The position numbers and the translations under genes are program-made. Shown here one piece after another: positions 1-5,829 of a DNA stretch of 11,113 nucleotides. How positions within the stretch are numbered: the stretch's first letter is position 1; the number at the start of each line of letters is the position of its first letter. This DNA comes from RGIG7213 sp045652135. Its GTDB lineage: Bacteria > Bacillota > Clostridia > Oscillospirales > CAG-272. A model generated the notes under the pieces. The model did not search any database. It had not been told where the DNA came from and saw only the letters and a list, made by a program, of their open reading frames with translations. Location of the stretch: positions 1 to 11,113 of the forward strand of contig JAZRTS010000065.1 of assembly GCA_045652135.1 (NCBI GenBank). Direction: 5' to 3'.

Positions 1-34
1 CAAGCTGGCAGCAATAGCCGTATATTCAAAATAA
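1..34 (+). CDS. Possible 3' end of an unidentified rightward gene (partial)
   Basis: Frame 2 reads KLAAIAVYSK and then TAA at 32-34, 18 bp before a strong terminator hairpin. A rightward gene ending just before a hairpin fits the layout elsewhere in the window. Frame 1 is also open and ends with TAA at 52-54, right at the hairpin, so the reading frame is uncertain. The piece is too short to identify a family. Confidence 0.3.
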   Translation, partial: KLAAIAVYSK

Positions 35-52
35 AATCACATTTAACATTAT

Positions 53-81
53 AAAAGGATTGGGAAATTCCCAATCCTTTT
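53..81. terminator. Bidirectional intrinsic terminator
   Basis: AAAAGGATTGGGA (53-65) pairs perfectly with TCCCAATCCTTTT (69-81) around a 3-nt loop. The A-run on one side and T-run on the other let it work in both directions. Leftward it ends the DUF1836 gene, whose TAA (80-82) lies inside the stem. Rightward it would end whatever enters from the left edge. Confidence 0.85.
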
Positions 82-577
82 ATTTATCGTCGCTCTTGCA
101 GTTCATATTAAGCTCCGCGAATATCATATGCGCAAAGGAGCGCACAGCGTATTTAAGTGCCAGAATGTTACTGTCTGTACTGTCGGGCTGTGCCATATGT
201 TCTTTTTCGGCAAGCGAATGAAGCGCATAGTCAAGCTCATTACTGAATACCGCGTATATATCACATACCGTGTATTTTTCAAAAAGACTGTCGAAAAGCT
301 GTTTTATCTTCGCAATAGACAGTACTCTTTTTAAAATACATATCATAAGAAATCTTGCAAGATGTTCCTTGTTGTATCTTTTTTTATCAGGGGAGGGAAC
401 GACCTTTTGCTTTACGTAGTTATTAAGCATTGATGATGTGATTCCAACCTCGTTTGTATCTGAAAAAACACCGAAATATTTTTCGGCAAGCACCAGCACT
501 TGATCCATATAAAGATCTATATCCGGAAGCATATCCCATGTGGGAGAATTAAACTTATATAATAATGAAGAATTCAA
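80..577 (-). CDS. DUF1836 domain protein, probable HTH transcription regulator
   Basis: About 165 residues. The centre (about 45-100) carries the DUF1836 signature: a helix with TSSMLNNYVKQ, then P..KKRYNKEHLARFL and LKRVLSIAKIKQLF. This resembles a MerR-like winged helix-turn-helix followed by a helical segment, so DNA binding is likely although no target is known. There is no signal peptide or membrane segment, so it should be cytoplasmic. The longest open frame starts with GTG at 586, but that GTG is part of the GAGGTG Shine-Dalgarno (584-589), which lies 6 nt before an in-frame TTG (575-577); TTG is therefore the preferred start. It is transcribed divergently from the prephenate-dehydratase-like gene, and its promoter region holds repeats that could be its own operators. 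The family call is fairly secure; the regulator role is inference. Confidence 0.8.
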   Translation of the reverse strand: MNSSLLYKFNSPTWDMLPDIDLYMDQVLVLAEKYFGVFSDTNEVGITSSMLNNYVKQKVVPSPDKKRYNKEHLARFLMICILKRVLSIAKIKQLFDSLFEKYTVCDIYAVFSNELDYALHSLAEKEHMAQPDSTDSNILALKYAVRSFAHMIFAELNMNCKSDDK

Positions 578-607
578 ACATTTCACCTCGTTGATTTACT
601 ACAAAGC

Positions 608-636
608 ATTATATCATCCAAGATGCATTATGTCAA
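608..636 (-). promoter_or_regulatory. Consensus sigma-A promoter of the DUF1836 gene
   Basis: On the minus strand, TTGACA (631-636), a 17-bp spacer and TATAAT (608-613) match consensus at all 12 positions. TGA directly before the -10 adds an extended -10. Transcription should begin near 601, giving a leader of about 24 nt that contains the GAGGTG site. A promoter this strong on a regulator gene suggests that it is normally repressed. Confidence 0.85.
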
Positions 637-662
637 TATTTAATCTCAAAAACCTTATATAG

Positions 663-678
663 ACGTTTTGAAAAACGT
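663..678. repeat. Inverted repeat ACGTTTT-GA-AAAACGT
   Basis: Perfect 7-bp arms with a 2-nt centre lie in the divergent intergenic region. The loop is too short for a good RNA hairpin, so a dimeric protein-binding site is the likelier reading. No known operator is recognised. Confidence 0.45.
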
Positions 679-712
679 GTATGTGTGAATATTTACAAAC
701 AGTATGTGGAAT

Positions 713-726
713 TATTTTGCAAAATA
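713..726. repeat. Perfect 14-bp palindrome TATTTTGCAAAATA
   Basis: This uninterrupted palindrome overlaps the candidate -35 (717-722) of the rightward gene and the second copy of the 18-bp repeat. Its centre is 49 bp from that of the 663-678 inverted repeat. It is a candidate operator; AT-rich DNA makes chance palindromes fairly common. Confidence 0.4.
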
Positions 727-746
727 TTATATCATCCTATTATACT
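717..746 (+). promoter_or_regulatory. Candidate promoter of the prephenate-dehydratase-like gene
   Basis: TTGCAA (717-722), an 18-bp spacer and TATACT (741-746; 5/6 match). Transcription would begin near 753, leaving only about 12 nt before the ATG at 765 with AGGTG (755-759) at the very 5' end. That short leader is the main reason for doubt. No better rightward promoter was seen between 620 and 740. Confidence 0.35.
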
Positions 747-761
747 GTTTACATAGGTGTT

Positions 762-1652
762 ATGATGAATAATAATGAAAATCTTTTACGGCTGCTATTG
801 AAAAAGCAAAGTGCAGAGGAAAGGATATATGCGATAATAAGGGAGCAAATGAGCCTTATTTCAGATCTTGAAAGCATAAAAAAAGAGGAGTTTGTACATC
901 TGTTTGACAAATGCCTTGATATAATTCTTCCCGAAGCCGATTATCCCGAATATGAAAAAACAGCTGATATAAACAAAAAACTTCTTCGCCTTTCCGCCTG
1001 TTCCGTGCTTGATGATGTAGCACCGGGAAAAAGAAAGATAAGTGATTTTTTGCCTGAAGAAAAAAATATGTCGTCGGGCGGCACCGTATCATATCTTAAA
1101 AATACACTTTCCGATAAAGCATACAGGCTTTTTTCAAAATATATTGATTCTTCGGAAAGTATTTTTGCACCTGACTTTAATTCGGCTTGCGAGGCTGTAT
1201 ATGACGGCAAAGCCGCTTACTGCATACTGCCTATTGAAAACTCAACTGACGGAAGGCTCGGCGGCTTTTACAATCTCATTTCAAAGTATGAGCTGTTTGT
1301 GTGCCTTGGCGCAGATATTATGTCTAATGACGGAAACGTGCGTACAAGATTTGCCCTTTGTAAAAAGAATACATCGGTTTTTCAGTATCACAAAAAGGAA
1401 AAGTCGCTTTATGCAGAGCTTGTTGTAAGCCCCGACTTGGAAAACACAATGTCGGATGTTCTTTTTTATGCTGACTTTTTCGGTGTGCAGACGGTGAAGA
1501 CAGATTGTACTCCTGCGCTTTATTCAGACGGAGAATACAATATGTACGTAACATTTTCAGCGGAGGAAAAAAAGCTTGTAAAGCTGTTTTTGTTCTTTGC
1601 CTTGGAGCAGATAAGATATTCCGCAGTCGGTATATATACGGTAATAAAATAA
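762..1652 (+). CDS. Prephenate dehydratase/ACT-like protein lacking one lobe, function unknown
   Basis: About 296 residues, with no signal peptide or membrane segment. Residues 1-105 are a charged, mostly helical region I do not recognise. From about 107 the protein resembles prephenate dehydratase: VSYLKNTLSDKAYRLF fits the first strand and helix, ILPIENSTDG (155-164) matches the PIENS motif, and NVRTRFAL (192-199) matches the TRF motif. Only about 33 residues separate PIENS from TRF, against roughly 100 in real dehydratases, so the second lobe is largely absent. Residues 215-295 have the length and rhythm of an ACT domain, but the GALA and ESRP effector motifs are not preserved. Phenylpyruvate synthesis is therefore unlikely; an amino-acid-sensing or structural role is inference. 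The start is ATG 762 or 765, after AGGTG at 755-759. The frame is open up to ATG 681, but that start has no ribosome binding site. Confidence 0.6.
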   Translation: MMNNNENLLRLLLKKQSAEERIYAIIREQMSLISDLESIKKEEFVHLFDKCLDIILPEADYPEYEKTADINKKLLRLSACSVLDDVAPGKRKISDFLPEEKNMSSGGTVSYLKNTLSDKAYRLFSKYIDSSESIFAPDFNSACEAVYDGKAAYCILPIENSTDGRLGGFYNLISKYELFVCLGADIMSNDGNVRTRFALCKKNTSVFQYHKKEKSLYAELVVSPDLENTMSDVLFYADFFGVQTVKTDCTPALYSDGEYNMYVTFSAEEKKLVKLFLFFALEQIRYSAVGIYTVIK

Positions 1653-1680
1653 AGAGTTGGCTCATTGAGCCAACTCTTTA
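1650..1680. terminator. Bidirectional terminator between convergent genes
   Basis: TAAAGAGTTGGCTC (1650-1663) pairs perfectly with GAGCCAACTCTTTA (1667-1680) around a 3-nt loop. ATTTTAAT follows on the plus side, and an A-rich flank gives a U-rich tail on the minus side. The stop codon of the rightward gene is the first triplet of the stem. The hairpin serves that gene and hpf, which ends 10 bp to the right. Confidence 0.9.
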
Positions 1681-1689
1681 ATTTTAATA

Positions 1690-2220
1690 TCAATCTTCGG
1701 GAGCAAGCAGACCGTAGTCGTTTTCACGGCGCTTGTAGATAACATTTGTTTTTTCTGTATCTGCATTTACGAAAACGAAGAACTGGTGTCCCAAAAGGTT
1801 CATTTGCAAAATTGCTTCATCAACCGACATGGGGCGCGCAGGGAAGGTCTTTTCTCTTATTCTGTAAGGAGCATCGTCTTCCTCGTCATCTTCCCCGATA
1901 TCATATACCGCATGGTCAAAATAAGTGTCACGCAGACGCTTTTGAAGCCGTGTTTTGTTTTTTCTTATCTGACGTTCAATTATATCGACCGCATTATCCA
2001 AAGCATTTCTGAAAGTATCGTTTTCTTCTTCTGCACGGAATAATGTGCCTCCGACCGTTATTGTAAGCTCCAGAATTTCTTTTTTACGTTCTCTTGAAAG
2101 AACGACCGTTGCGGAAGCGTTGTTATTGAAAAACTTATCAAATTTCTCAAGCTTCTTTTCAATGATTGCTTTCAGATCATCGGTAACGGTAATTTGTTTT
2201 GCCACTATCAATGTTTTCAT
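1690..2220 (-). CDS. hpf: Ribosome hibernation-promoting factor, long form
   Basis: 176 residues, the usual size of long HPF, which binds the 30S subunit and joins two 70S ribosomes into inactive 100S dimers when growth slows. Residues 1-100 form the RaiA/S30AE ribosome-binding domain, with the basic stretch IRKNKTRLQKRLRD near its end. An acidic linker (about 108-117) leads to the dimerisation domain (about 120-176), which carries FPARPMSVDEAILQMNLLGHQFFVFVN and a YGLL ending typical of the family. ATG 2220 follows AAAGGTGG at a spacing of about 7 nt. The gene has its own extended -10 promoter and shares a terminator with the convergent gene. The secA/prfB neighbours common in Firmicutes are absent. 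Confidence 0.97.
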   Translation of the reverse strand: MKTLIVAKQITVTDDLKAIIEKKLEKFDKFFNNNASATVVLSRERKKEILELTITVGGTLFRAEEENDTFRNALDNAVDIIERQIRKNKTRLQKRLRDTYFDHAVYDIGEDDEEDDAPYRIREKTFPARPMSVDEAILQMNLLGHQFFVFVNADTEKTNVIYKRRENDYGLLAPED

Positions 2221-2276
2221 AGAAAAACCACCTTTACGAGAAATTGCAAAATATTCGGCTTCTATCTTGCATTTTT

Positions 2277-2305
2277 ACTATAACATATTTCTATGTAAAA
2301 ATCAA
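2277..2305 (-). promoter_or_regulatory. Promoter of hpf (extended -10)
   Basis: Minus strand: TTGATT (2300-2305), 17-bp spacer, TATAGT (2277-2282), preceded by TGT. Transcription should begin near 2270, giving a leader of about 50 nt. No clear terminator separates this site from the DUF4380 gene upstream, only an AT-only hairpin near 2314-2331, so some read-through into hpf is possible. Confidence 0.7.
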
Positions 2306-2329
2306 TAGTTTTTAACAATAATTCAATTA

Positions 2330-3253
2330 TTATTTAGCTATTTTTAATAATTTTTCGAGATTTTCATCGGAAATTTCGGTCAAATTGTCGCATTTTCTCA
2401 AATTCCAACGCTCAATATGGGTAAGTTTTTCACCGGGGGCAATATCGTGCAAAGCACTGAGAGATTCAAGCTCAAAGAAATTTTTGCCTGTGAAAAATTC
2501 ACAGTACACATCACCGTCGGGATAAACGGCATTGTTTTCTATATCAAATTCCTTTGTGAAAAGCACGCCGTCTTTGTAGTAATATACAGCTCCGCTGTCG
2601 CAATCTGTTGCTATTTTAAAGTCACCCTTTGCAAATCTGTCCTGCTTTACCGCAAGATATTTGTCAAGTAAGTGAAGACGCTCGTCCGTAAGTGATGTGT
2701 AAGACCAGATAACAAGCTTTTTGTTAGGCAAAAGTCCCATATCCTTATCGTTAAGCTTTACAAAGCCTATGCCGTCCTTTGCCATTACAGACAATGCCCA
2801 TACAGCACCGTTGAGAGTTTTGTCCGTTATGTTTTTAACCGTGTTGTGTACAGTAACCCCGCCGTTTTCAAATACGAGCTTGAGCTCAGCCGACACAAGA
2901 CCGCCCTTATAAGGAAGCTGTGTGAACGTTACGACATTATCCGATATTGCGTATTCGACGGGGGAGTTGTCGGGGTTATACGTAAGCGGATATTCTTCGG
3001 GAGACATCCAGATTCTGTGACCGCCGTAAATGTACCATGCCGTGTTCTTGCCGAATGTCTGTTCAAATTTCTCGTCTGTTCTTTGCGTTTCTCTGTCGAT
3101 ATCCTCGAAAAAGAGGTTTTCGCAGCCGTCTATTGACATATATATCACTCTCGGTCCCACGTCGAGCGTTACACCGAGAGTAATATCACCCTCATCAATA
3201 AACATTGTTTTTCCGTAGTTTTTGTAGTTTTCGATTCTTGTTTTCATAATCAT
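2330..3253 (-). CDS. DUF4380 / galactose-mutarotase-like fold protein
   Basis: 307 residues, no signal peptide, so probably cytoplasmic. The protein reads as one beta-rich domain. YGGHRIWMSPEEYP (76-89) matches the GGHR-W-PE signature of DUF4380 proteins, which adopt the beta-sandwich fold of aldose epimerases. The C-terminal FFELESLSALHDIAPGEKLTHIERW is also typical and corresponds to the late strands bearing an ES-L motif. Members are expected to bind sugars, but substrates are not established. The ATG at 3253 overlaps the upstream stop as ATGA, so translation is coupled to the binding-protein gene; AGGA lies 8 nt upstream. A second in-frame ATG at 3247 is an alternative. Pairing with a metal-chelate-type lipoprotein is odd for a sugar-fold protein. 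Confidence 0.8.
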   Translation of the reverse strand: MIMKTRIENYKNYGKTMFIDEGDITLGVTLDVGPRVIYMSIDGCENLFFEDIDRETQRTDEKFEQTFGKNTAWYIYGGHRIWMSPEEYPLTYNPDNSPVEYAISDNVVTFTQLPYKGGLVSAELKLVFENGGVTVHNTVKNITDKTLNGAVWALSVMAKDGIGFVKLNDKDMGLLPNKKLVIWSYTSLTDERLHLLDKYLAVKQDRFAKGDFKIATDCDSGAVYYYKDGVLFTKEFDIENNAVYPDGDVYCEFFTGKNFFELESLSALHDIAPGEKLTHIERWNLRKCDNLTEISDENLEKLLKIAK

Positions 3254-4194
3254 TCCGCCGTTCCTATATATTTTGCTATTTGATAAAGCGCATCTGTTAG
3301 TGACGGTGCAGGTCGTATGGGTGTTGTCGTTTCATCGAAAAGAAAAACCTGACCGTTTTTACAAGCTGAAATATTTTCAAAATTTTTCCGCTTGCGTATA
3401 TCGTTAACAGTGAATTTTTCAGCAGTAACGAAGCTTATTATTATTTCGGGATTAGTCTGAAGTAATGTGTTTGTGTTTACCGTAACTGTTTCCACATCTT
3501 CCGTAAATACGTTTTCGCCGCCGGCAAGTGTTATAAGCTCACCGATAAGACCGTTATTTCCATATGCAAAATAACTGTCAGGCGTGCCGCCTTCGGCATA
3601 TACTTTTCGCTTGATCGTAGCCTTTTCGGCAAGTGCTTTTACGACGCCGATCTCACTTCTCATATTGCTTATAAGTGTTTCGGCAAGATCTGCTTTGAAC
3701 GTTATACCGCCTGCAAGACGTATGTTTGCTTCCGCCGTGTTCACACCGCCCTTATCCATAAATACGAAGACCTTGAAACCGTCGTTTTTGAAAGATTCTA
3801 TATCTATTCCGCTGTCAAGTGAGGAAAATATGAGCGTGTCAATGTTAAGATTTTTAAGAGCGTCGGTGGTTATAAATCCACCCGTTGCAACTCTTGCGGA
3901 AGACGGCATTCCCGAAAGCTCCTTACATTCGGCAGAGCAGGATTTTATAAGTCTTGCAGAACCCAGCTTGACTATTATTTCGGCTGCGCTTACTGACGAT
4001 ATGTATATGCCCTCGGGAGCTTTTTCGAGTTCATATGAGTTTCCGGAAAAATCGGAAATACTTATGTTGTAGTCACTTACCTTTGGATGCTCCTCTTTTT
4101 TGTAGTAATCAACCGAAAGATAACGGCAAGAAGAAAGTGTCGCTGATAATACAGCGAAAATCAGTAAAAAATAAATCAAACGTTTAATTTTCAT
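3250..4194 (-). CDS. ABC-type substrate-binding lipoprotein, BtuF/FecB-like
   Basis: 314 residues. The N-terminus has KIKR, a hydrophobic core and the lipobox LSSC with lipidated Cys23, so the mature protein should be tethered outside the membrane. The rest fits the TroA/helical-backbone binding proteins of cobalamin, haem and ferric-siderophore importers: APEGIYISSVSAAEIIVKLG near the start, LKNLNIDTLIFSS, GFKVFVF, a long linking helix (about 165-190), YGNNGLIGELITLAGGENVF, and NPEIIISF. No permease or ATPase gene is in the window, and the next gene is DUF4380, joined by a 4-bp ATGA overlap. It may supply a transporter encoded elsewhere or act as a sensor. AAAGGG lies about 10 nt before ATG 4194. 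No clear promoter was found in the 70-bp gap upstream. The fold call is good; the ligand is unknown. Confidence 0.85.
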   Translation of the reverse strand: MKIKRLIYFLLIFAVLSATLSSCRYLSVDYYKKEEHPKVSDYNISISDFSGNSYELEKAPEGIYISSVSAAEIIVKLGSARLIKSCSAECKELSGMPSSARVATGGFITTDALKNLNIDTLIFSSLDSGIDIESFKNDGFKVFVFMDKGGVNTAEANIRLAGGITFKADLAETLISNMRSEIGVVKALAEKATIKRKVYAEGGTPDSYFAYGNNGLIGELITLAGGENVFTEDVETVTVNTNTLLQTNPEIIISFVTAEKFTVNDIRKRKNFENISACKNGQVFLFDETTTPIRPAPSLTDALYQIAKYIGTAE

Positions 4195-4264
4195 ACTAAA
4201 TAGACCCTTTTTGTATTGTAAGTTTGTAATATGGTTAAAATCCTGTTATACAGGAGGAATATTC

Positions 4265-4432
4265 ATGATTATAAAAAGATATATTGAAGATCTGCCCGTT
4301 GAATATAGCGAGCTTTCATCGAAGACAGTTTCATCCGATAAGATACAGTCCGCAATACAGACTGCACAAAAACGCAACATAATGCAAAAAGAAATGAAAG
4401 AGAATAATATAAAGCCGAATGAAACATCGTAA
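4265..4432 (+). CDS. 55-residue protein coupled to the serine recombinase
   Basis: ATG 4265 follows a perfect AGGAGG (4252-4257) with 7-nt spacing, the strongest ribosome binding site in the window, so translation is very likely. The frame is open upstream to 4211, but no start there has a comparable site. The product starts MIIKRYIEDLPVEYSEL and continues as a charged, probably helical stretch (about 24-48) with no Cys, signal peptide or membrane segment. I do not recognise a family. Its last 14 bp overlap the recombinase start, and the recombinase has no good site of its own, so the two are probably translated together. An accessory role for the recombinase, for example in controlling direction, is inference from position alone. 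Confidence 0.75.
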   Translation: MIIKRYIEDLPVEYSELSSKTVSSDKIQSAIQTAQKRNIMQKEMKENNIKPNETS

Positions 4433-5783
4433 AACAGCGCTTTATATCCGCGTTTCAACAGATGCACAAAGAGAGGAAGGGTATTCCGTTGAAGCGCAAA
4501 CGGAGATGCTTAAAGGCTATTGCCAGAGCAAGGAGATAAAAAACTACAGCTTATATATAGACGGTGGATTTTCAGGGGCAAATATTGACCGTCCTGAAAT
4601 GAAAAGACTTATTGAGGATATAAAAGAAGGCAGTATAGAATGTGTTGCGGTATATAAGCTTGACAGACTTTCAAGAAGTCAGAAAGATACGCTTTATCTT
4701 ATAGAAGATGTGCTTCTGCCGCATAAAACGAGCTTTGTATCGCTGCGCGAGAATATGGATACGTCAACGCCTATCGGACGCGCGATGCTGGGAATAATGT
4801 CGGCATTTGCCCAACTCGAAAGGGAAACGATAAAAGAGCGAACAGGACTCGGCATGCGAGAGCGTGTAAAAAGCGGGCTTTGGCCGGGGGGCGGAAAAAC
4901 GCCGTTTGGATATGACTACGACCGCGAACGCGGAATATTGGTTCCCAACGAAGATGCTGAAACCGTAAGGGAAATATATTCGCTTTATCTTCAAGGCTAT
5001 TCCACCTTAAAGATAGCAAAGCTTACGGGACTTAAATACGAACGGCTTGCCATACAGATACTGAAACGTAAAACGAATATCGGCAGTATTGTATATAACG
5101 GAGTCGAATATAAAGGCTGTCATCAGCCAATAATTTCCGAAAGTATTTTCAGCGCCGCACAAGCTGAAATGAAGCGCAGAAGCCGAAAAAGCACGCGCAC
5201 ATCAAAATCACTTTTATCGGGGCTTATCGTTTGCGGTGTATGCGGATCAAAGATGAGGTATCAGAAGTGGAGTGGCGGTAAATACAAAATATACTGCTAT
5301 TCACAGGATAAATCCAAATCTCATCTCGCTCGCGGAAGTGTTTGTGATAACGTAAAGATATTTGCTGATGAGCTTGAAAAAATTGTGCTTGATGATATAT
5401 TTTCCTTAAAATATGAGGAAAAAGAGGGGAAAAATGCCGAAACGGATATTCTCGACGTGCTTGAAAAAACCAAAATCAGTGTTAAAAAGAAGCTGTCAAG
5501 GCTGTATGAGCTGTATTCGGACTCCGACGACGATGTTCTTGTTGGCGAGATAAAACGCCGCAAACAAGAGCTTTCGGAGATAGATGAAAAAATACGAAGT
5601 GAAAAAGAAAACCGAAGTGTTTCTAAAGCGTCGAAGGAGCAGCTCGAAAAACTAAGCGCTTTGCAGGGCGTGTGGGATACAATGTCGCTGGAAGAAAAGC
5701 AAAGCGTCCTGCGAGAGCTTATTGATAAGATAGTTATAACGTACGAAACCGTTGAAATATTTTATACAGGTAATATTAAATAA
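4419..5783 (+). CDS. Large serine recombinase (resolvase/invertase superfamily)
   Basis: 454 residues. The N-terminal resolvase domain (5-150) has YIRVSTDAQ with the catalytic Ser13 and Arg11, the YKLDRLSR motif (79-86), and the long helix AFAQLERETIKERT. The Recombinase domain (about 155-255) includes the WPGGGKTPFGYDYD start. The zinc ribbon has VCGVCG (C272, C275) with C293 and C309. A coiled-coil region (about 345-415) interrupts the C-terminal part, as in phage and transposon integrases. All key residues are intact and the length is normal for a compact member, so the enzyme should be active in conservative site-specific recombination. No tail-fibre, relaxase, excisionase or other mobile-element gene lies nearby, and both neighbours look chromosomal. 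It starts inside the small upstream gene and stops just before a terminator. Target sites are unknown. Confidence 0.95.
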   Translation: MKHRKTALYIRVSTDAQREEGYSVEAQTEMLKGYCQSKEIKNYSLYIDGGFSGANIDRPEMKRLIEDIKEGSIECVAVYKLDRLSRSQKDTLYLIEDVLLPHKTSFVSLRENMDTSTPIGRAMLGIMSAFAQLERETIKERTGLGMRERVKSGLWPGGGKTPFGYDYDRERGILVPNEDAETVREIYSLYLQGYSTLKIAKLTGLKYERLAIQILKRKTNIGSIVYNGVEYKGCHQPIISESIFSAAQAEMKRRSRKSTRTSKSLLSGLIVCGVCGSKMRYQKWSGGKYKIYCYSQDKSKSHLARGSVCDNVKIFADELEKIVLDDIFSLKYEEKEGKNAETDILDVLEKTKISVKKKLSRLYELYSDSDDDVLVGEIKRRKQELSEIDEKIRSEKENRSVSKASKEQLEKLSALQGVWDTMSLEEKQSVLRELIDKIVITYETVEIFYTGNIK

Positions 5784-5784
5784 A

Positions 5785-5813
5785 GGCTGTTACAAAGAGC
5801 TTTTGTAACAGCC
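5785..5813. terminator. Bidirectional terminator (recombinase / glucosaminidase)
   Basis: GGCTGTTACAAA (5785-5796) pairs with TTTGTAACAGCC (5802-5813), a perfect 12-bp stem with a 5-nt loop. Read leftward it is followed by TTTATTT, a good U-tract for the glucosaminidase gene. Rightward, the tail CCTGTATTATTT is weaker. ATACAGG (5764-5770) and CCTGTAT (5814-5820) form an outer inverted repeat around it. Confidence 0.8.
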
Positions 5814-5829
5814 CCTGTATTATTTATAA

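Larger units (their letters stand above)
602..737. repeat. 18-bp direct near-repeat, CAAANNATTATATCATCC, two copies
   Basis: Copies lie at 602-619 and 720-737. They agree at 16 of 18 positions, including 12 consecutive bases. The first copy covers the -10 box and start region of the DUF1836 promoter. The second lies inside the candidate promoter of the divergent gene. Read on the minus strand, the shared core is GGATGATATAAT, an extended -10 element, so the repeat may be paired operators or a duplicated leftward promoter element. Confidence 0.7.

Noticed and set aside
681..761. Start of the prephenate-dehydratase-like gene at ATG 681
   Set aside because: No ribosome binding site precedes it, and the stretch holds a palindrome, a direct repeat and promoter-like boxes. 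ATG 762/765 has AGGTG upstream and begins a more protein-like sequence.
762..1076. Chorismate mutase domain at the N-terminus of the prephenate-dehydratase-like protein
   Set aside because: It is helical, but the conserved Arg, Lys and Gln pattern and spacing of AroQ mutases were not found.
2314..2331. AT-only hairpin after the DUF4380 gene as a terminator
   Set aside because: The stem has no G-C pairs, so it would be unstable. Read-through toward hpf remains possible.
3584..4072. 162-codon rightward open frame opposite the lipoprotein gene
   Set aside because: It mirrors the codon pattern of the real leftward gene, and its product has no recognisable motif.
4224..4252. TTGTAA-N17-TATACA as a promoter for the small protein and recombinase
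   Set aside because: Transcription would begin near 4259, after the AGGAGG site, so the message would lack its ribosome binding site. The true promoter was not identified.
4195..4264. Cobalamin or other riboswitch before the BtuF-like lipoprotein
   Set aside because: The gap is only 70 bp and lacks conserved riboswitch elements.
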